64,000 nt of DNA. It comes from Chondrosia reniformis (taxonomy: Eukaryota > Porifera > Demospongiae > Chondrillida > Chondrillidae). Location of the stretch: positions 4,304,001 to 4,368,000 of the forward strand of contig OX359199.1 in assembly GCA_947172415.1 (NCBI GenBank), given 5' to 3'. Position numbers and translations under genes: made by a program. Positions 41,101 to 56,100 of this stretch are shown piece after piece. Position 1 is the first letter of the stretch, and each line of letters starts with the position of its first letter. The notes under the pieces are model-generated. The model saw nothing but the letters and a program-made list of their open reading frames with translations, made no database searches and was not told where the DNA came from.

Positions 41101-44100
41101 CAAAACCGTGAAAACACAAGTATATATTTTATGTACCACATCTGATATTCCTGCTACTAGGAAACTATGTGGTTTCTTGGGACACTCTGCTCGATTAGGA
41201 TGTTCAAAATGTCTTAAGGAATTCTCCAGGCAAAGTTCAATTGGTAAAACAGATTATAGTGGTTTTCAAAGGTCAGCATGGCCTCTACGCTCTAACCAGC
41301 AACATCGACAAGCTGTAAGTAGTATACCATCTAACATAAGCAAAACAGCTAAGCAAAAGTTTGAGAGAAGGATTGGGTGTCGATATTCTGCATTATTGGA
41401 TTTATCTTACTTTGATCCTGTTAGATACCATGTTATTGACTTGATGCATAACATATTTGAAGGAACAGCAAAGAGAATGTTTCAATATTGGCTTGAAAAT
41501 AACATTATACAGCAATGCCATCTTAAAAATTTAGAGAAAAGAGTAGAAAATGTAAAAATAGTTGGGGGTATGGGAAGAGTGCCAGTAGGGATAACAACAA
41601 ATCATGGGAACCTTACAGCAGCAGAATGGAAAAACTGGACAGTAATCTATTCTCTCTATTGCCTCCAAGGCTTATTGCCTGAGATCCATCTAGCCTGTTG
41701 GCATTGTTTTGTTTTAGCCTGTAGGATATTAGTACAACCACTTCTATCTACAGCTGATGTAGTTAAAGCTGATGGGCTGTTGCTGGAGTTTTGCAAAAAA
41801 GCTGAAAACATCTATGGAAAGGCTTTTATTACACCTAATATGCATTTACATGGTCATCTAAAACAATGCATCCGAGACTATGGACCTCCTCAAGCCTATT
41901 GGTTATTTTCATTTGAGAGATATAATGGCATACTAGGTAGTTATACAAATGTAAACAAAAATCTTGAGGAGCAACTAATGGTAAAATTCCTTAGCATTTC
42001 CCATTCTGCTGCACTATGCTACACCACAAATCAAGTTGGTACAGCCTCAGAGCTTGATTTTACAATGTATTCCAACATGGACATGGATATAGAAAAAACA
42101 CGCATTGTCACTTCTGTTTTCCTATCTGCAGCAACTAAACCTGTTAATAGTATTAATTGGAGGCAGTGTCACCAAGAGATAGAACTGCCTCCAAAATTAA
42201 CAGAGAAGTCACAAAACATGGTATGCCTTGATTATGAGGATATGCATATTTTAGAGAGAAATTATTTAGCAATATTGCCTAATGAACTATCAATTCTTAA
42301 GGATACAGGAAACACTGTAAAAAAAGTGGTGTATATAACCACCAAAAAACAGTGACCACTATTTCCTCCAATATCTACCACCAAAATTCAGCTTTAGTGG
42401 TTATATACACCATTATTATTATCATTATACCTTCCTCCTGTATAAACACAAACCATCCTAATATGGACTTTAAAGCATGGGTTTGATAAAAGAAGAAGGT
42501 ATATTATCGTAGAGGTTCATTTGCTAGGTAATTTTAATACTCATACCGAGCTTCTGAGCTATAGCTTATCCTTAGCAAAAAATTCACAAAAATAATAAAA
42601 CGTTTCGGTCCGTGGACCTTCATGCATCAGCTATAAGTATAGGGTTCTAGAGGCCATTCATATCCGAAGATCAGACAATACCAATCTGGACTGTGGACTG
42701 ACTTAAGACTCTGTATGGCACCCATTCATTGAATGACTAGGCAACACTTCATTCACAACTATTCAAATCATGTCACTTCCCACCTTTAAAAATGAACTAT
42801 GGTTTCGTGTTATTTACTTATAGCTAATGAAGGTCCACGGACCGAAACGTTCTATTAATTTGTGAATTTTTTGCTAAGGATAAGCTCAGAAGCTCGGTAT
42901 TAGTAAGAAGGTATATATATGATTATAGTTACAAGACATACTCCAATTCCTGCAATTTTCTGTAAGAGTATATGAAGAAATTGTTAGTGGATTCCTATAG
43001 AGCTCAGCTGCAATTGCAAGTCAAAGAAAAAAACATTTAAGTGCATGGAACATCTACATCCACCTATATACGTAGCTATATATCATCAGCTTCCTGAATA
43101 GGTCATTGTTCCTCCCTATAACAACTGAATTTGAAACAATTAATGATGAGAAAGACTATACATATAATAGTCTCTGTTCATATATATACTTCAATGTTGA
43201 CTTGTTTAGTCAATATGGTTCAACTCATGAACATATACACACCTAAAAACTCATCTTAACATCCAAGCACATTCATGCATGCACAGATTCCCATATAGAG
43301 CTGTAAGTCAAAGAAAATAAACATTTAAGTGCAACATCTGCATGGCATACCTTATATCATCATGCATGCAGCTTCCATTGTTCCTCCCCAGCTAGTAGTC
43401 CATGCATCCAATAAAAAGTACAGATTTTGCTGACAAATTTGAAACAATGATATAAATGGGAATATATACATGTCGATGAGAAAGACTTACATAACAGTCT
43501 CTGATATATTCCAATGTTGACTTGTTCAGCTGCTTGCATCATCCTGCGCCCTGCATAAAAAGGTCAGTATGGTTCAACTGTCATCTAAAAATTCATCTTA
43601 CTCGCCCGCCCACATTCATGCATGCACAGATTCCCATATAGCTAGAGCTATAAGTCAAAGAAAAATAAACATTTAAGTGCAACATCTGCATGGCATACCT
43701 TATATCATCATGCATGCAGCTTCCATTGTTCCTCCCCAGCTAGTAGTCCATGCATCCAATAAAAAGTACAGATTTTGCTGACAAATTTGAAACAATGATA
43801 TGAATGGGAATATATATACATGTCGATGAGAAAGACTTACATAACAGTCTCTGATATATTCCAATGTTGACTTGTTCAGCTGCTTGCATCATCCTGCGCC
43901 CTGCATAAAAAGGTCAGTATGGTTCAACTGTCATCTAAAAATTCATCTTACTCGCCCGCCCACATTCATGCATGCACAGATTCCCATATAGCTAGAGCTA
44001 TAAGTCAAAGAAAAATAAACATTTCAGTGCAACATCTGCATGGCATACCTTATATCATCATGCATGCAGCTTCCATGCATTGTTCCTCCCCAGCTAGTAG

Positions 44101-47100
44101 TCCATGCATCCAATAAAAAGTACAGATTTTACTGACAAGTTTGAAACAACGATATGAATGGGAACATATACATGTCGATGAGAAAGACTTACATCAATGT
44201 TGACTTGTTCAGCTGCTTGCATCATCCTGCGCCCTGCATAAAAAGGTCAGTATGGTTCAAATGTCATCTAAAAATTCATCTTACTCGCCCGCCCACATTC
44301 ATGCATGCACATGCAGATTCCCATGCATATAGAGCTGCAAGTCAAAGAAAAATAAACATTTACACAGGTGAAACATCTGCATGGCATACCTTATATCATC
44401 ACACCTGCATAAAAGGTCAATATAGTTCAACTCATGAATCACACAGGAGCCATACAGACTGCATGGTGGATCTTATATAACTGCAATTCCAATAAGTGGA
44501 GTCCTGAAGACTGGCATGCATGACCAGCTATAAATTCTGTATTCCTCTAGGGACACTCAATGGAATTCATTTAAGTGGAGCCACACATACATAACACACC
44601 TTGCCTAGAACCCCCACCACACATGGAGCTAGCCATGCAGACTGGTGGTTTGTATAACTATACTTCTCTATATAAGGACAGTTAATTAAATTCATGGTCT
44701 ATGTTGTCCTTGTAGGGGATCCATCACTTCATATATAAACTTGCTATATATAGCTGAGACAGTATAAATTTGGGATATTTTATACTATAAGCATGCATGC
44801 TTATAGTATAAAACTTATATATTTACATGGCATGCCATGTAAATATATAAGTTGACTTAGTTATATGTCCTATATAGCTTGAGGTCATACTCTGGTATAA
44901 AAGGGTGTATCTATAGAAAGCATATATAAAGTTACATTCAAAACTGGTGAAATGGCACAGGCAAGCTTAACTACTATGAGTAGTGATCAAGTTAAACAAT
45001 GGCTCACTGAGATTGGCATTTCTATAGAAGTCGTTGATGCCCTGTTCTGTAAGTCAGGTTGTATAGCTGCAAGACACATTATACTTATAAAAATCACTTA
45101 TATAAAATTCATGTATATAGGTGAGGATGTGAATGGAACTGATTTGATGGAATTATTAGAAGATTCCAGCTCTGATGATTTTAACAGGATCTGTCCAAGA
45201 TTGAAGGACAGGTTGAAGTTGAGGAAAGCAGTGAAGGGAATTACAGAAGTATAAGCTATATATAATAGAGCAACAAAGGTCAAATAAAAATGTTTTGTAT
45301 ATATGTAGAAAGATAAAAATGCAGAGGATATTCAGTATAACTCAACAATAACAAAGGACCTGCAGGTACGTATATATAAAATTTGGAAAGGATATAAAAG
45401 GTTTCACCCAAAGGTTTCACAATATTATACATGCAGGATTCCTACGTAGTAGATGACACTACAATTGTAAGCTGCAAAAAGGAATTTAACCAAAAAGAAA
45501 AAGTACTGGAACAAAATAAAGTACAGAAGAAAACTCTGCACGCAAAATTTGACATACGTATATTCACATGCATGAAAACTGTATCTATATACTCTTTTAC
45601 AGGCAGTGATTGAGATAGATGAGGATGAGCCTTTGCCTAAACCTTTCCATTGTCAATTACCATTAGACTTGGAGTTGGAACTGAAATCAAACAATATAGT
45701 GTCCCTTAAAACAGTCAACAGAGTAGCTAAATTTGTAAGCCAGAAAATGTTTGGTTACTCTCGCAAAGTCAGCAAGGCAGACAGGGAAAGGGTGGCACAA
45801 GACATCCTCAATAAGTATCCCTTGCTAGGGAGCACAGTATGTATATATGCATGACGCAGGAATATAACACATACGAATTTCTCAGTTACAACTAGCTGTA
45901 TATGTGTTTTGAAGGAAACTATGTCACAAGCCATAAGGGCAAGATTCAAGGAACTAAATAGACGACCCAGAACAGGTATACTCAAAAAGAGCCCATTTCC
46001 AGATGTAAGTTTAAAGGATATACAATGCATGTTCTTTGTTGATATATATTTATTAAAATATTGTATACAGACCAAGAAACCAATTGTTAAGGCTGATGAT
46101 GATGAGGCCACTACTCCAACATTAAAGAAAAGAAAAATTGACAAAAGAGTACATATACATATATACTATGCACATGCTGAAATAGCATGCCATTAAACTT
46201 TGTAATTGGATATATACATGCAGGTGGAGATTACCTTTGCTGAGACAGCTGATGATGAAGCAGCTTTTTCAAGAATATGTAAGACTTTGCAAGATCAATT
46301 CAGGCTAAAGGAACAGAATAGAGCATTGATAAGTAAATGCATGTATATACGTACAGTTGCAACAGTGTTATTGCAAGTACGTACCAATATATTATACAAA
46401 GGTTCTTTGATGGTAAGAAGTTACATTTATAGAAGGAAGGATATTGAGAATAATCCTAGCCATGTGATTGGCATTATTAACAAATACCCCTTCTTAAGTG
46501 ATGCAGAAGAAGTTAGTGGATTGTTAACATTTCTATTACATGTGCATGTTATGTTCACCAGAATACATGCATATTTATGATGCAGTTTCTATTGGAGTTT
46601 GAACGCCTAGCCGGTCAAAAAGTCAATGTGGGACTTTTTTCTACAGAATATGCAGATAAAATTTTAGCAATGGCTAAAAAAGATCATTCTAAGAATATTC
46701 AATTGGTACTAGAAACATTTAATGACTTTGATAGCAAAACTAAAGGTACGTATATAAACATCTACAATTTGCCAACAATAGCATTTAATAGTACAATTAT
46801 GCCTCAACAGATGAAAACAAGGTTGTGGCTGCACTACAATGTCTTTGCTATCTGCTTTGCAATAAGGGAAGCCATGCAGATCCAAAGACTATTTGCCTGC
46901 AATATCCGGTATGCCATGTATGCACATGTACAAATTAAACTATATGTACATCAACATAATTGCTTTTATTAAACCATATATATACCTCTTATATACTTAC
47001 AGAGTTCCATTAACCCAACGGCATACTGTGAAGAACTTACTTTAAAGACACCAGTTTTTGTGTGGTCAGCTGAAGATGCTCATCTAGTGGTGGACTGTCA

Positions 47101-50100
47101 AATGCTGTTTGCTTGCAAAAAGCAGGATGCTGCACATACACTGTTAGCAGCGTATCATGTATTCAACATACAGTATCCCAAATCCCTTCATGGAGTGTTT
47201 TCGTTTCTGGAGACTTTGTATCTGGAAAAGACAAAAATAAATAAGACCAAACTTAGCAACAAAGTGAAGACTTTTATTGCAGTGTTATAAAGTTAAAATA
47301 CTATACCATTTTGAACAGAGACCATGCATAACATATAGTTTAAACTGCACGTTATTAGCATTTTCATGGTAATTGTAAGCAGGCATATTGTTGTATACAC
47401 AACACCTATAATTAAAGATACATATACTTACCATCTACTATATATAGATGCTTAAATAGTTACTACACACTGGTGACATAATATTTCTACTATATAAAGA
47501 ACATTTGTTGTTATATAAATGGGCACGCAGTTTTGCGCTAGGTGCATGCAGAGCTACATTGCCAGTAATAATGCCTACTAGTAGGTATAAGTGTCCACTT
47601 TGTAGTAATGGCTTTGTAAGATATTTATCAGTATTAAGTCACATAAAGAGAGATCATAGATTTGAACCATACTACATTAAATGTGGAATTGATGGATGTC
47701 CAGCAGGATATGCTAATGTAGAGGGTCTGCGCTCTCATATCCGCAGAAAACATAAACAAGAAAGCTTTGAAATTTCTACAGACCAAATTATGGATTCTTC
47801 TGATGGAATGGTAAGTACTGATGAAACTATGACTCATATGGCAACACCCAATGCAGATAGTCAGATGTCTGCAAAGGAAGCTACCAAAAAAGCATCTGCA
47901 AGATTCATTTTAAAGGCTAGAGAGGTTCATAGGCTACCACAGATGACCATTAATGAAATGATTAGGGATGTCAACCAACTGTATGGATATGTAATGCACC
48001 AGTATCAACAGGAAACTAGGACTGTGTTAGAAGCAGCTGGAGTAGATGTAAGTAGTTGTGACATCTATCAACAACTGGACAAGGAGGCACTACCTGACCC
48101 TTTCAAGGAATTGGAAACAGAGTATGCCCAAAAACAATACTTCAGGGAAGAATTTGGACTTATAGTATGTTTATAACTTTGACTACTTATACGCACGTAA
48201 TTTTATGATAACATATACATGCAGGAACCAACAGAGAGACGATTAGGACAAGTGATTGAAAGACTGCAAAATAGATTAATTTATAAATGGGAATGTGCCT
48301 ACGATATTGATTTCAAGAGTTCCCTCCAACAACTTTTAAACAATAAAAGAATATGGGAACAAGTATTAAGCACATATGAACCTATATATTATAGCTATAA
48401 GACATGTTGATTTACTTTACGTATGCAGATGACTGATCATGCAACACCCAATGGATTATTGCATGATATCTGTGATGGTCAGTACTATAAGGATCATTCC
48501 TTCTTCAGAGCCCACAGCAATGCATTGCAGGTTATGCTGTACTATGATGATGTGGAGATGTGCAATCCTCTAGGATCAAAAACCAAAAAAAACAAACTTG
48601 GTAGGTCTTGTCTTAAATTGCATCATTTCACAAGACTTAATTTAAACAATGTTATGATTTACAGCCATGTTTTACTTCAATCTTGCTAACATAAGGCCTG
48701 AGCTAAGGTCCAACCTAGCTACAATTCAGTTACTCACTATTGTGAAGAGCACATATCTCAACAAATATGGCATTGACAAAATTTTGGAACCATTTATTCA
48801 GGAAATAAACCAGCTAGAAAAGGTGACTCAGAAAAACAAAATGCATGCATATACAGTACCTTTTTGGGTAGGTTGTCCAGACCAGATGTTGCAACCGGCA
48901 ACTCGTGACTACCATTTGAACAAACATTCCTCCTCTAGAATAACGTCACCATGCAATTATAACATTTTTACTGATTACCAATTGCAACGCCCAGTCTGCG
49001 TGGACAACCACCCCAAAAGTACTGTATAAGTACATGTCCAAGCAAGGCAATACATGCATGCTACATGTAGTAACTGTACATATATACCATGAATGTCATG
49101 TATTGATATGTATGAATCTGTAGGGAATAGTTCTTAAAGTGCATGGTACACCTACAACTATATTTGGTACACTGGTTTGTGTCTCAGCTGACAATCTTGC
49201 AAGCCAGCTAATTGGAGGTTACAAGCAGCTAGCTTCAGCCACTAGAAAATGTAGATTTTGCATGGCAACAAAACAAGATGTACAAGAAAAGGTTAACATA
49301 TACGTATATATATATATATGCATATATATATCTTCAGTCTGAGATAATATTCTTAAGGCCTTTTCACACTGGCAAACTGAATGAGCATTAATCATGTTCA
49401 AACTTGCATTTTGTCAATGCGCATTTGACTAACACAAAAACAAAAAACACTGGCTACCGTCCTTTGCACAGTCTATCGACATTTATTGATAATCTATACA
49501 TATCAGAATACTGTTTATGGTCGAAGCCTCTAATTACCAGTTTGCTAGTGTGAACAGAGGTGCATGAATGCACCATTTGATACACATTTTGTCCGATGCG
49601 CATTCAAAGTGCATTCAAGATGCGTATTCATTTTGCTAGTGTGAAAAGGCCGTTAATTTTCAACGTGACCACTACATACATTTTCTACAGTTCAATGAAC
49701 ATCAAATTCTACCACGCACAAGGACCAACTATGATGAATATTGTAATTTATTGGAGATATGCACTGATACTAGATCATTGGAGGATATTGCCAAAACCTA
49801 TGGTATTACCCACAGGGCTGGATTAAATAAAATTCAACATTTCCATGTAAACGATGGACTACCTCCAGATATAATGCATGACTTGCTTGAAGGAGCAGTA
49901 CCATGTGAAATTAAGTGTCTACTAAAAAAATGCATCACAGAAGAACACTATTTTACTCTAATGTTCTTTAATGACAGGATGACATACTTTCAGTAAGTTC
50001 GTCAAAAGTACAACTGCATGTACTGTATAAATATACGTATATACATACATACGTAAGAGTAATATAATACATGCATGCTTGGTTAATGCAGATACAATGC

Positions 50101-53100
50101 AGCAGATCAAACAGCTAAGCCATCTTTAATTCTTACAAACACTCTAACAGGCAATGACAATCACCTAAAACAGTCTGGTAAGAAATATACAAATCATGTA
50201 CCAGTTTTCAGACATTTATTACAAATCACATGCATGTGAATTTGCATGCATGCATATGGTCTGCTATACAGCAGTATCTTTTAAGGACATGCTTATATCT
50301 ATACAGCCATGCAAACTTGGACCTTGGCAAGATATACACCTCTGATAATTGGAGACAAGATTCCTGAAGACTGCACATACTGGGAGACATTTTTAACTTT
50401 ATTGGACATCATGGACATTTGTTTTTCACCTTATGTTACCGAAGAGCAATTAACATATCTCACAGCATTAATTGAGAGTCACCATCAAAGTTACAAAGAA
50501 TGCTATCCTGAAAAACAATTGATACCCAAACAGCACTACATGATACACTATCCAAAATGCATTAAAAGGTATATTAAAAATTTTATACAGTACATGTACT
50601 TTAATATAAAGACAGATATATACACATGTTTGCAAATTAATACATCCATATTTATGTATATGTGCAGATATGGCCCACTGGTATCCTTTTGGTGTATGCG
50701 ATATGAAGCAAAACATCAATATTTTAAGAGAATGACGAGTGCACTGAGAAACTATAAAAATCTGCCTAAAACACTTGCAAGAAGACATCAGCATTTAGTG
50801 TCCTATCAGCTTAGTAATCCAGAAAGATTTGGCAGGTTTCATGGAGATGATGCTGTGAACACAAGTAAAGGTTGGTCCTTAAAAGCTGTACATGCCATAG
50901 TGTATGGCTCAATCATGTACCTGATCATTAATACAGCCATACAAGTTGATTTAAGACAACATGAACATGCCAGTATTATTCAGACAGCTGTGGGCCAGGT
51001 TGGGACATTATACAGGTTAATGTCATACAAATCTGCACAAGAAATACTTGCAAATTAACAGGATCACTTTTTAGATTACCATAACTATATATTAGTTTTT
51101 ATAGTCAACTCTCTGGTGCATTTATACTATATATATATAGGCACCCTTTTAGTACATTTTCCTCTATTTTTAGGGGCTGCCACAGGCAGCCCCTTATATT
51201 GTTTTCATTTGCCGATTACGTTGTATGGCTTCATGTTACGGAAAGATATATATATATATATATATCTATATATATAATACGGGTTGATACGCAACTATTA
51301 TAACACTTTATTTATACGTCGCTATATAATTAATACAGGTTCATATATACGCAACTATTATAATACTTTATAATACTTAATTTATACATCAATACATCGA
51401 TTTTGCAAATGGCGGCGTTCAGGAAGCTTTAGTTAACGAAGCTTTTCCATCGTTATTTATAAAGTTCAGGACACTTAAGCGTTCTCAATCGTTAGTATTA
51501 CGAATATATATATTAAATCCCAACGATGCGGCCAAGTAGTTCGAGTTAATTCGGGGGGCGGCAGCCCCACGAGTTTTTAAACTCGAACTACTTGTTTAAA
51601 TTAAATGTATACATAAATAATACATCTAATACACCTTCATCTTATGTCCCATTAACACAACACTCCCATGTCATCCCATACTCTGGTGATTGGAAAACCT
51701 CTAATAAATGTACCTTTGTGTGCAAGTGTTAATAGGGGCCTGCCTTATTCTAATTCTATTAACACTGCATAGTGAGTGCAATATTTATTGTTTTGAAGTC
51801 ACTGCAACTATGGCAACAATTGGTAGCCAGACAGTTGGGAATGTATAATTGTGTAAACTTACAAGAAATAGAGTATGGGGTGCCAAACGTGTCAAAATGT
51901 AGCATTCTCTCTGTTAGGGATATCAGGCTCTGATATGAAACATATCATGACCTGATATATATGCATACATATCATAAGCTGATATTAAAACATATCATAA
52001 GCTGATATGAAAACATATCATAAGCTGATATGAACTTCTTGGATGAACCCCTAATTAATTAATAATGCAATATCACTTGCTGCAATCACTCTGAGCATGC
52101 TCTGTACCACCTGCTTTGCTTTGCACATGTTGTGATAAAATGGCAGGCCGTCCTACTAAAGAGTTCCACTTAGAAGAAGTGAAGTACCTTTTGGCTTTTG
52201 ATTACAATTTGGAAGACATTGCTAATTTATTAAATGTAAGCAGATCAACACTCTATAGGCACATGAAGGATGCTCAACTGGAGAAGTATACTGATATTTC
52301 AGACCATGATCTTGATGAAACAATTAGAAGAATCAAACGTGACCACCCTAATGATGGTGAAGTTCTAATGCAGGCACATCTATTGAGAGTAGGATTACGC
52401 ATACAAAGACAAAGATTGCGACAATCCATACATCGTGTTGATCCCATAAATACTGCTTTGCGCCGTGCCAAAACAGTAAAAAGAAGGGTTTATCGGGTGG
52501 AAGGACCAAATATTGAACTCAAATCCTTCTTTGAGCACGCCGCGCCTTTTGTTAATCAACAAAGAACCTTTGTTAAGACGAAATAAGGCTTTGCAAAGCT
52601 GCTTACACTTCGTAAAAACAAAAACAAGTAGTTCGAGTTTAAAAACTCGTGGGGCTGCCGCCCCCGAATTAACTCGAACTACTTGGCCGCATCGTTGGGA
52701 TTTAATATATATATTCGTAATACTAACGATTGAGGATGCTTAAGTGTCCTGAACTTTATAAATAACGATGGAAAAGCTTCGTTAACTAAAGCTTCCTGAA
52801 CGCCGCCATTTGCAAAACGATGTATTGATGTATAAATTAAGTATTATAAAGTATTATAATAGTTGCGTATATATGAACCTGTATTAATTATATAGCGACG
52901 TATAAATAAAGTGTTATAATAGTTGCGTATCAACCCGTATTATATATATAGATATATATATATATATATATCTTTCCGTAACATGAAGCCATACAACGTA
53001 ATCGGCAAATGAAAACAATATAAGGGGCTGCCTGCGGCAGCCCCTAAAAAGGATTTTACTATCGATTTACATACGTACGAGTTCTTTTTGACCCCCAAAA

Positions 53101-56100
53101 TGGCCGCAATTTAAAATTCCACACTTACGCCTCCGCGTAGTGCACACTATCTATATAATATAGCTATGTTTTTTGTACTGACTTGTATGTTTGGTTTATT
53201 AGGTTACATGTCCATTTTGGTGAAAGGCAGATTTTTGATTAGTAAAATAGTGTTATCCTTTCACTTAGGCTGTCCTTGTTTGTCAGAGTATATATATATA
53301 TGTGTATATGAGTTTTACCGAAAACTGAAGTGCCATGTATATAGGAATTCCTTTACCTAACATGTAATGGATTGTTGTGTTAATAGGACATAAGATGAGA
53401 TGCAAGTGCCGCTCTTTAAGCTAAGCTTAACTTTAACTAAACAACAAGGTGTGTTTTATAGTTGGGTAAAATAATTTTATCTTTTCACTGGCTTTATGCC
53501 CTAATGCATTAGATTAGTTGTGGCAAGACTCATATCTTTGTGGTACATACATAGTGTGGTAACAGCCTTAGTAAATTAAGTTTACTTTTCAATATTTCTC
53601 ATTTTCAGATTGTGATTGTGAATGGTACAGGTTGTCTCTGTTTGCCAGTGTACATGTGTATGCTATAGTTTTGTGGAATAACAAGGTCAGTGACAGCTGG
53701 AATATATAGAATACTCTTTATGTTTATTCATACTTAACAATGCAAGGTACAATGTTTTTGTATTGTATGTTTGTATGGCACTGGATCATTACCTGTCCAT
53801 ATATATTGGTCATTGTGGTCCTTTTTGGGAAGACTATATAAGGAGTGGTGAGTTTGGGCCCTTGATGTAGTTTAAGCATATAGACTAACCATATATCTGA
53901 TATATGGTTAGTCTATGGTTTAAGTTGGGCAGGCTAGGGCAGGCCCTTCACACTTGGAGGTTTTCCACTTACTATTGTCACCTGAGTATGAATACAATTG
54001 ACCTTTTCCAGATTAGGGGTTCACCTGTATATCTATTTGTTCTGTGGAACTTTAGCCTTTAAAAGTCCCTAAAGGGATTGCTGAAGTTCTCCAGAGGAAA
54101 AAGATGTATGACATAAAACTGTCCAGGTTCAATAGCTAAATTACACTACTCCATGTATATGTGCAAACTCAGCCACTGAGCAAGAAATGAACAGCACAAA
54201 CAACTCAAAATTCAATTCATAGGTTTACACAATTAACATTCCAACCAGTCTGTTAGACACTCATGCCACTCCTTGTTGCCAGTACATATAGTCAGGTTGT
54301 CTCTCTGAAAGTTACAGAAGACCTTTAAACACAACAACTCAAAAAATCAATTCCTATATATACACAATTAACATTCCAACCCACTCATCCCACTCCTATA
54401 ACCCTAATTAAAACCCACTGTGTGTATTAGGTAATCTGGCCAATTGGAAAGACTTTTTGTCTAGTACCATGTAAACTTTGAACCAATAAATGGTACAGGT
54501 TGTCAGTGACAGCTGGATTTGATTTTATTGTTTTTACACATTCAAATCCAAATAAAAAAGGTTACAAATTTGTATAAGTATATATAACTTGTTCCCACTA
54601 TTAGAATTTAGTCAAAAAATGACTCCAATTTAGTAACTAAACTTTTCAGAGGTTTGTGGCAGAGATCACAATCAATTTGCTTGAAGTTGCAGTCTACATT
54701 GGGTCTACATGCACAGCCATTTTTACATTTGCACATCAACTGTTCAGCCCTATATATCTATAGACATATATCAGAATAGGTATACCTCTGATCCCTCCTA
54801 TGCTACCACTATACCATAAGGCTCTTTTGGAGTCTTCCACATTACAGCCATAAGTGAAAAGAGAAAATGATTTCACTTTGTAGCAACATGATCCTGACCT
54901 GAGCAGCTACTTGCATCATCCTCCCTATACCATAACTTATACACAATTAACATTCTCCACCAGGAGGTTAGACTTCCACACTCTTACTTGGTTGCCTTAG
55001 TTAATATAAATGAGCTCCATTTCATAGCCATCTTCAGTGTGGTGTACTACTATATAGTTATAAAGTTGTAGAAATAAGACACATAAATAGAGTTGCTGCG
55101 ACACACATGTGGATAAATGCATATAGTCATATACAGTTTGCATGTATACTATAGTCAGAGTATACGTGTATATGTGTGTAAGTGATGAGTTTTATCAAAA
55201 ACTGAAGTGCCATGTATATAGTATTTCCTTTACCTAACATTTAATGGATTGTTGCATGTGTTAATAGGACATAAGATGAGATGCAATTACTGCTCTTTAA
55301 CTTAAGCTAAGCTAAACTTTAACTAAACAAGGTGTGTTTTATTGTTAAGTAAAATATTTTTTTCTTTTCACTGGCTATATGCTCTAATGCTTTAGATTAG
55401 TTGTGGCAAGACTTAGTTCTTTGTGGTATACATACCTATATAGTGGTAACAGCCTTATATATTTACTTTCAATACTGACAATAAAGTAGCTTGTGATTTA
55501 TTGGACATGAATAGTCACACCACACCTGATACAGCCTTAATTATTCATAAGTAGCAGCCCACTTAGGATAGTAACTAAGACCATTACTGCAGTGTTAATA
55601 GAATTACAACATAGCAGGCTAGGGCAGGCCCTATAACACTTATATCCTCAGTGGGAATTTCCTACATTTGAAGGTTTTCCACTTGCCTTGTTCAGCAGTC
55701 AATAAACACTTTAGTGGTTTTATTTTACGGCCATGATGCACATCTTAACCCAGTGACTATACCTCTAGTTAGTAGTTAGATATGAAAAGACATTCTTTGT
55801 TCCACTAAACCATCTTAATCACGTGTTACAAAACGTCATCTCCCAATCAGAATGAAACATTCAATAAAGTGAATTTATAGTACAATAATAATGTAATGCA
55901 TGTCCAAAAAATAGTTTTCAAAGTGTCAACCTAATTTCTCTTCAGAATGTGAGTAATAAGAGCTGAAAGATATTTGCCATAGAAAAATGATATGTCCTTG
56001 AAAGTACTATATGATGAACTTTCATACCGAGTGAAATCATAAACAAACCCAGCATAACCTTTACTACTATCACGGGGCTCCACTTCAATAAAATGCCAAT

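Larger units (their letters stand above)
51171..53046. mobile_element. 1.9-kb element with about 430-bp terminal inverted repeats
   Basis: 51171-51600 and 52625-53046 are inverted near-identical arms. Outer tips TAGGGGCTGCC / GGCAGCCCCTA are themselves hairpins. Shared inner blocks: GTTGTATGGCTTCATGTTAC, GCAAATGGCGGCGTTCAGGA, and at the inner edge a foldback AGTAGTTCGAGTT ... AACTCGAACTACTT around GGGGCTGCCGCCCCC. The 1-kb centre holds a truncated integrase-like ORF and a 23-bp tandem repeat. Partial arms of the same family occur at 31108-31394 with 34826-34890, at 33148-33295 and near 58190-58330, so this is an active or recently active family. No complete transposase, so non-autonomous here. 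Confidence 0.85.

Noticed and set aside
47634-50794. Minus-strand frames of 60-130 codons opposite the SAM and zinc-finger genes
   Set aside because: Shadows of plus-strand exons whose phases and motifs are clear.
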